Positions 6,323-9,508 of a stretch of DNA of 9,508 nucleotides are shown here, piece by piece; position 1 is the stretch's first letter, and each line of letters opens with the position of its first letter. The stretch covers positions 1 through 9,508 of the forward strand of contig JAABTB010000060.1 of the NCBI GenBank assembly GCA_011390085.1. The letters are read 5' to 3'. The stretch is from Desulfobacula sp. GTDB lineage: Bacteria; Desulfobacterota; Desulfobacteria; Desulfobacterales; Desulfobacteraceae. The notes under the pieces were generated by a model. The model was not told where the DNA came from and ran no database searches. It saw nothing but the letters and a program-made list of their open reading frames with translations. The translations under genes were made by a program, and so were the position numbers.

Positions 6323-6829
6323 CTATGAATCCTTTTTCTTTTCCCAGAAGTCCCGGCTTTCCTTTAGAATGTCCGTCATATCGTCATCGGCAAGCTCATC
6401 CATAAGAAGGTCACCTTCTTCTTTGAGTTCAATTTCAGGTTCATCGGTGAGTTCATCAAGTTCATCAAGCACATCAATGTCGTTAAGGGGATCAAGGTTA
6501 AAATCCGGCAAATCAAGATCCGTTTTTTCCCCTGCAAGGATATCCCCCTGGTCCATAGGGTCTTGGGAATCAAGAAGCTCGTCCGATTCCGGTATATGGT
6601 TTCCCTGACGGTCGAACATAAGGCTGCCGCTTAAACAAAGTTCAAAATCCATGCGAAAAGCGATCTGATTATCATGAACGACGATTTCACCACCCTTGGG
6701 AGACAGGGCGGCTGAGGTCATTTTTTTTTGAATGATTTCCCGGACCGCATCAAGATCAAGATCCTCTTTGAGTAATTCAATCAGATCGTTTTCCCCGTTT
6801 TTAATAATACCCGGATCAGTTATTTTCAT
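6323..6829 (-). CDS. Highly acidic hypothetical protein, last visible gene of the transporter/receiver operon
   Basis: I do not recognise this family. The 168 residues have two parts. Residues 1-80 are mixed in composition and look folded (IIKNGENDLIELLKEDLDL, then a β-rich segment around GGEIVVHDNQIAFRMDFEL). Residues 81-150 contain 30 Asp/Glu against 2 Lys/Arg, with short Asp-Glu-Leu repeats (LDELDELTDE). A basic, aromatic end follows (RDFWEKKKDS). It has no signal peptide or membrane segment, so it is probably cytoplasmic and may bind a basic partner. The start at 6829 has an AGAGGG site 8 nt upstream and lies 20 nt after the receiver-binding-domain gene, so they are co-transcribed. It ends at TAG, the only TAG stop of the complete genes here, and the frame continues open beyond it. 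Confidence 0.8.
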   Translation of the reverse strand: MKITDPGIIKNGENDLIELLKEDLDLDAVREIIQKKMTSAALSPKGGEIVVHDNQIAFRMDFELCLSGSLMFDRQGNHIPESDELLDSQDPMDQGDILAGEKTDLDLPDFNLDPLNDIDVLDELDELTDEPEIELKEEGDLLMDELADDDMTDILKESRDFWEKKKDS

Positions 6830-6849
6830 GGGCGTTCCCTCTTTAAAAA

Positions 6850-8223
6850 TTATTTGTATGCTTTATCGGCAAAGCGTTTTTCAATAAATCGATCCAGATC
6901 GATGATCCGGCCGATTTCCATGACATCATGCATATATCTCTGGATTCGATCAAGATCCTCGACAACCGGATAAAGACTGTCCCACCGAATGGCCTGGGGC
7001 TGGGAAAATACATTCTGCAGCACCTGGGGGTTGAGACCCAGTTTTCCTTCAGGGTCCAGGAACCGGACCGCAATCTGAGCGGCTCTGGTTTTATCATTTT
7101 CAATATATTCCCCGGTTTCCACCAGCAGCGAGACAAATTCCTGGGCCGCTTCCGGGTGTTTCTGGATAAAATCCTCCTGCATGGCCACGATGCAGCAGGG
7201 ATGGTTGTCCCACCGGCTGGCCGAATAAAATTCAAGGTTGCCGATTTCACCGACAATGGCCTTGGTGGCAACGGGTTCGGCCACCATAAAACCTGCCACG
7301 TCTTCGTTTTCCTTCATGATTCCCGGCATTTTGATGGGCGGGACGACTTCAAACCGGACATTGATGGCTTTTTTCCCCGGAACCCCGGGCTTGAGACCCA
7401 GTTCTTTTAAAAACTGATGGGCCAGCATGTGATGAACCGACATCTTATGGGGAATATCCACGACTTTATACCGGTAGAAACTCTGTAGAGAATCAAATCT
7501 GGGATCATAATGCCGGGAGCGGATGAAGGTACTCCCGTTTTTATGGGCAAACAAGACGAGTTTGATGGGAGAATCATAGGCAAACAGGTCCATGGCAATA
7601 GGCGCCAGCACAAAGGCGCAATCGATTTCTCCGTTTTCAAGTCCTTCCTGGATGGGGTTCCACCCCGCCTTCAGGCTGGTGGTCAGATCAAAGTGAACCG
7701 GCTCTACATCTCCCTTGTCAATTCTGTGTTTCAAGGCTCCCAGAGCCAGGTGATCCGTGATCTGGATATGGGCCACATTGAGCTCTACTCTTCCGCCCAC
7801 CACCTGTCTTTGTTTTTTGACCGATGTTTTATCCGTTGTTTCCCCTGAGAAAGCCATTTCTATGGCCTTGCCGATCTGGGCCTCATCAAAGGGTTTGGGA
7901 ACATGGCCATTGCCGCCGGCGTCCATGATGGCGATTTGCTGGGCTTTATCAGACTGGGCCGTTGCCATGATAAAGGGCAGGGATTTAAATTCGTCCATGG
8001 TTCTCAGGGCTTGCAGAAATTCAAGTCCGTCCATCTGCGGCATATTCCAGTCGGAAATGACCAGATCGGGTTTTTCGGCCTTTACCTTTTCAATCCCGTC
8101 GGCGCCATTGACGGCCATAACAAGGTTTTCATACCCGGCTTTGTTTAAAATCTGTTTGAACATGATGCGCATGGTTCCGGAGTCATCCGCCACAACAATT
8201 TTAATATTTGGATTCACAGCCAT
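6850..8223 (-). CDS. CheY-like receiver fused to a cytoplasmic NrtA/CmpA-like solute-binding domain
   Basis: A 457-residue two-domain protein. Residues 1-128 are a very CheY-like receiver: D13/D14 (VVADDSGTMR), phosphoacceptor D58 in SDWNMPQMDG, T88 (IMATAQS) and K110 (PKPF) are all present. After a linker (~129-145), residues ~146-440 resemble the NMT1/NrtA/SsuA class of periplasmic binding proteins. Segments seen are VAHIQITDHLALGALK, GWNPIQEGLENGEIDCAFV, FLKELGLKPG, RFEVVPPIKMPGIM, GFMVAEPVATKA and HPCCIVAMQEDFIQKHPE. With the receiver at the N-terminus there is no signal peptide, so the binding domain should sit in the cytoplasm. The start is firm (AAGGAG 6 nt upstream). It is 50 nt after the permease gene and 20 nt before the acidic protein gene. 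A role as phosphorylation-dependent ligand sensor is inferred; the ligand is unknown. Confidence 0.9.
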   Translation of the reverse strand: MAVNPNIKIVVADDSGTMRIMFKQILNKAGYENLVMAVNGADGIEKVKAEKPDLVISDWNMPQMDGLEFLQALRTMDEFKSLPFIMATAQSDKAQQIAIMDAGGNGHVPKPFDEAQIGKAIEMAFSGETTDKTSVKKQRQVVGGRVELNVAHIQITDHLALGALKHRIDKGDVEPVHFDLTTSLKAGWNPIQEGLENGEIDCAFVLAPIAMDLFAYDSPIKLVLFAHKNGSTFIRSRHYDPRFDSLQSFYRYKVVDIPHKMSVHHMLAHQFLKELGLKPGVPGKKAINVRFEVVPPIKMPGIMKENEDVAGFMVAEPVATKAIVGEIGNLEFYSASRWDNHPCCIVAMQEDFIQKHPEAAQEFVSLLVETGEYIENDKTRAAQIAVRFLDPEGKLGLNPQVLQNVFSQPQAIRWDSLYPVVEDLDRIQRYMHDVMEIGRIIDLDRFIEKRFADKAYK

Positions 8224-8273
8224 AAAACACTCCTTAAGGTTTTATAAATATGGTATATAATTTATGGTAATTT
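8224..8273 (-). promoter_or_regulatory. AT-rich intercistronic gap with repeated TATGGTA element
   Basis: This 50-nt gap between the permease stop and the receiver-binding-domain start carries a strong ribosome site (AAGGAG, 8235-8230). It also has a direct repeat TATGGTA at 8249-8255 and 8263-8269 (plus-strand reading, 14-nt period). A poor promoter candidate (TTGGTC-17-TACCAT, minus strand) overlaps one copy. No terminator hairpin is present, so readthrough from the permease is expected; an internal promoter with an operator is possible. Confidence 0.25.
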
Positions 8274-9134
8274 TTATTCATTCCATGACCAACTGAAGGC
8301 ATGCTGGAGTCTCTGGATGATTCTGTCCAGAGAAAAACCAAGAACACCGATGGCAATAATCATTGCCATGAGTTTGTCGTATTCCATTGTATCCCTGGCA
8401 TCATTGATCAAATATCCAAGTCCGCTGGATACTCCTAAAAATTCTGCCGGGACAAGTACAATCCACGCAACCCCCAGGGCCAGGCGAAGACTTGTCAGCA
8501 TATAAGGCAAAGAAAACGGGATGATAATGGTTTTTATGAGTTGAAAATTATTTGCTCCCTGGTTCAGCGCCATTTTAATCCATTGGGGGTTAATATTCAA
8601 AACGCCAATGGCTGTGTTGAGTATTATAGGGCAAATTGTTGCCATTACAATCAAAAAATAGATGGCGGATTCAAAACTTGCAAATAAAAGAATGGCGATG
8701 GGCATCCAGGAAAGCGGGCTGATCATTCTGACAAACTGAATCGGAGAGTATGAAAGGCCTCTGAACCGGGGATAAAAACCCACCAGAATACCGATGGGAA
8801 CCCCCATGGCGGCGGCAATGCCTATTCCAATGAGGATTCTTTTGAGGCTTGCAAATACGGATATCCAGAATCTGCTTTCCTGGGTGGAAGCCATCAACGC
8901 CTTGAAGGTGGGACCGGGCAAGAATCCGTTAAACCGGGAGAATTCAGGCCTTGTAAAAAGAAAACCCGCCACGAGAATCCAGAGGCAGGCAAAACCGACA
9001 AGGCCGATCATTTCATATTTCCATCCAAAATCACGATTGCCGAAAACAGCGTTCAATCCCACCTGTCTGGGGTCCCTGTATATGAATCGATTAATTGATT
9101 TCAACGGCTTCTTCCCTTGTATAGGGTTTTTCAA
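8274..9134 (-). CDS. ABC transporter permease, NrtB/SsuC/TauC-like
   Basis: Inner-membrane subunit of an importer for a small anion or organic compound of the nitrate/sulfonate/taurine class; the substrate cannot be read from the sequence. The 286 residues contain about six hydrophobic segments (IGLVGFACLWILVAGFLF at about 43-60, IGIGIAAAMGVPIGILVGF, WMPIAILLFASF, IYFLIVMATICPIIL, LALGVAWIVLVPAEFLG, LMAMIIAIGVLGF). The ATPase-contacting loop is ALNQGANNFQLIKTIIIPFSLP, a version of the EAA motif. The start is uncertain. The longest reading begins with TTG at 9134 and overlaps the upstream binding-protein gene by 44 nt. A second TTG at 9104 has a GGGAAG site 6 nt upstream and overlaps by 14 nt. 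Its binding-protein partner precedes it and the receiver fusion follows; no ATPase gene is in the window. Confidence 0.9.
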   Translation of the reverse strand: MKNPIQGKKPLKSINRFIYRDPRQVGLNAVFGNRDFGWKYEMIGLVGFACLWILVAGFLFTRPEFSRFNGFLPGPTFKALMASTQESRFWISVFASLKRILIGIGIAAAMGVPIGILVGFYPRFRGLSYSPIQFVRMISPLSWMPIAILLFASFESAIYFLIVMATICPIILNTAIGVLNINPQWIKMALNQGANNFQLIKTIIIPFSLPYMLTSLRLALGVAWIVLVPAEFLGVSSGLGYLINDARDTMEYDKLMAMIIAIGVLGFSLDRIIQRLQHAFSWSWNE

Positions 9135-9508
9135 TATCGCAGTGACAAAATCTTTTCAGTCCGCCCATCTCATCCAGAGCTTTACCGACAAAGGTCTCAT
9201 CCACCAAGCCTGCTGCTGCTGTTGTCGTGTCCAATTCTTTAAGAAATGAGGTGTCTCCTTCCACAAGGGTTTGTTTCATTTGGGCAACGATAAATTCTGT
9301 GGCCGATGGAAAGGGAAACGGCTGAAATCCGATTCGTGACGTATTCCAGTCCGGATGAACCAGTTGATCGGGTTTCGGATGTTCAAATACCCGGGCCAGA
9401 ACCTCCTTGGGAAACGGCAGATATCCCTCACCGTCCCGGCTGAGGAGATGGGCGGTTTCACCAGGGTTGCGGATACACCAGTCCTGGGCCCGGACAAGGG
9501 CATTCATG
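9091..9508 (-). CDS. NrtA/CmpA-like ABC transporter substrate-binding protein, C-terminal part
   Basis: C-terminal ~139 residues of a periplasmic binding protein of the nitrate/bicarbonate/sulfonate class; the N-terminus lies beyond the right edge. The frame is open to the last base and the ATG at 9507 is probably internal. Family-like segments are LVRAQDWCIRNPGETAHLLS, a long helix-rich stretch through FPKEVLARVFEHP, HPDWNTSRIGFQPFPFPSATEF and FIVAQMKQTLVEGD, ending in a charged tail (KPYTREEAVEIN). The permease start overlaps its 3' end, so the two are one transport unit. It represents a second, presumably exported, NrtA-like domain beside the cytoplasmic one fused to the receiver. The ligand cannot be assigned. 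Confidence 0.85.
   Translation of the reverse strand, partial: MNALVRAQDWCIRNPGETAHLLSRDGEGYLPFPKEVLARVFEHPKPDQLVHPDWNTSRIGFQPFPFPSATEFIVAQMKQTLVEGDTSFLKELDTTTAAAGLVDETFVGKALDEMGGLKRFCHCDIEKPYTREEAVEIN

Noticed and set aside
6452..6469. Tandem 9-base repeat (ttcatcaag twice)
   Set aside because: It simply encodes the repeated Asp-Glu-Leu stretch of the acidic protein; two copies do not make a meaningful repeat array.
6204..6608. A serine-rich 134-codon open frame on the plus strand
   Set aside because: It is the antisense reading of the Asp/Glu-rich acidic gene (GAT/GAA codons read as serine-rich codons on the other strand); it has no ribosome site and overlaps the nth 3' end.
6928..7410. 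Plus-strand open frame of 160 codons opposite the receiver-binding fusion
   Set aside because: Antisense shadow; the minus-strand frame shows clear receiver and NrtA-like motifs over the same bases.

Overview
The window reads as chromosomal DNA from a sulfate-reducing deltaproteobacterium of the Desulfobacteraceae type (Desulfobacter/Desulfobacula/Desulfobacterium-like). This is inferred from the protein style, the gene order around ffh, and the dense mix of receiver proteins with ABC transport genes. It is not proven by a marker gene. No tRNA, rRNA, insertion sequence, CRISPR array or phage gene was seen.

Left part (1-2793, minus strand): a compact translation and protein-targeting operon in the order ffh, rpsP, khpA, rimM, trmD. 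trmD runs off the left edge. The genes are 15 nt apart (ffh-rpsP), 58 nt apart (rpsP-khpA), abutting (khpA-rimM) or overlapping by 1 nt (rimM-trmD). A TTGACA-type promoter lies just upstream of ffh. It produces the SRP GTPase, ribosomal protein S16, a KH RNA chaperone, a 30S maturation factor and the tRNA m1G37 methyltransferase.

Middle part (2862-6252): rlmN is divergent from ffh. It is followed by a stand-alone receiver protein with its own promoter and a strong terminator that also serves the convergent gene. That convergent gene is a PP-loop thiolase-like protein with a C-terminal segment resembling NFACT-R. It is divergent from nth (endonuclease III), with only 13 nt between the two start codons, and nth looks leaderless.

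Right part (6323-9508, minus strand): an accessory operon. In transcription order it holds an NrtA/CmpA-like solute-binding protein (C-terminal part only, running off the right edge), an NrtB/SsuC-like permease, a CheY-like receiver fused to a second NrtA-like binding domain without any signal peptide, and a very acidic small protein of unknown function. No ABC ATPase is visible. The receiver-binding-domain fusion is the most unusual object here. It could act as a phosphorylation-controlled cytoplasmic ligand sensor for the transporter or for a chemotaxis-like pathway.

The acidic protein ends at the only TAG stop among the complete genes of the window. The reading frame stays open for 26 further coding-like codons, which raises the possibility of readthrough, pyrrolysine insertion or a recent nonsense change.
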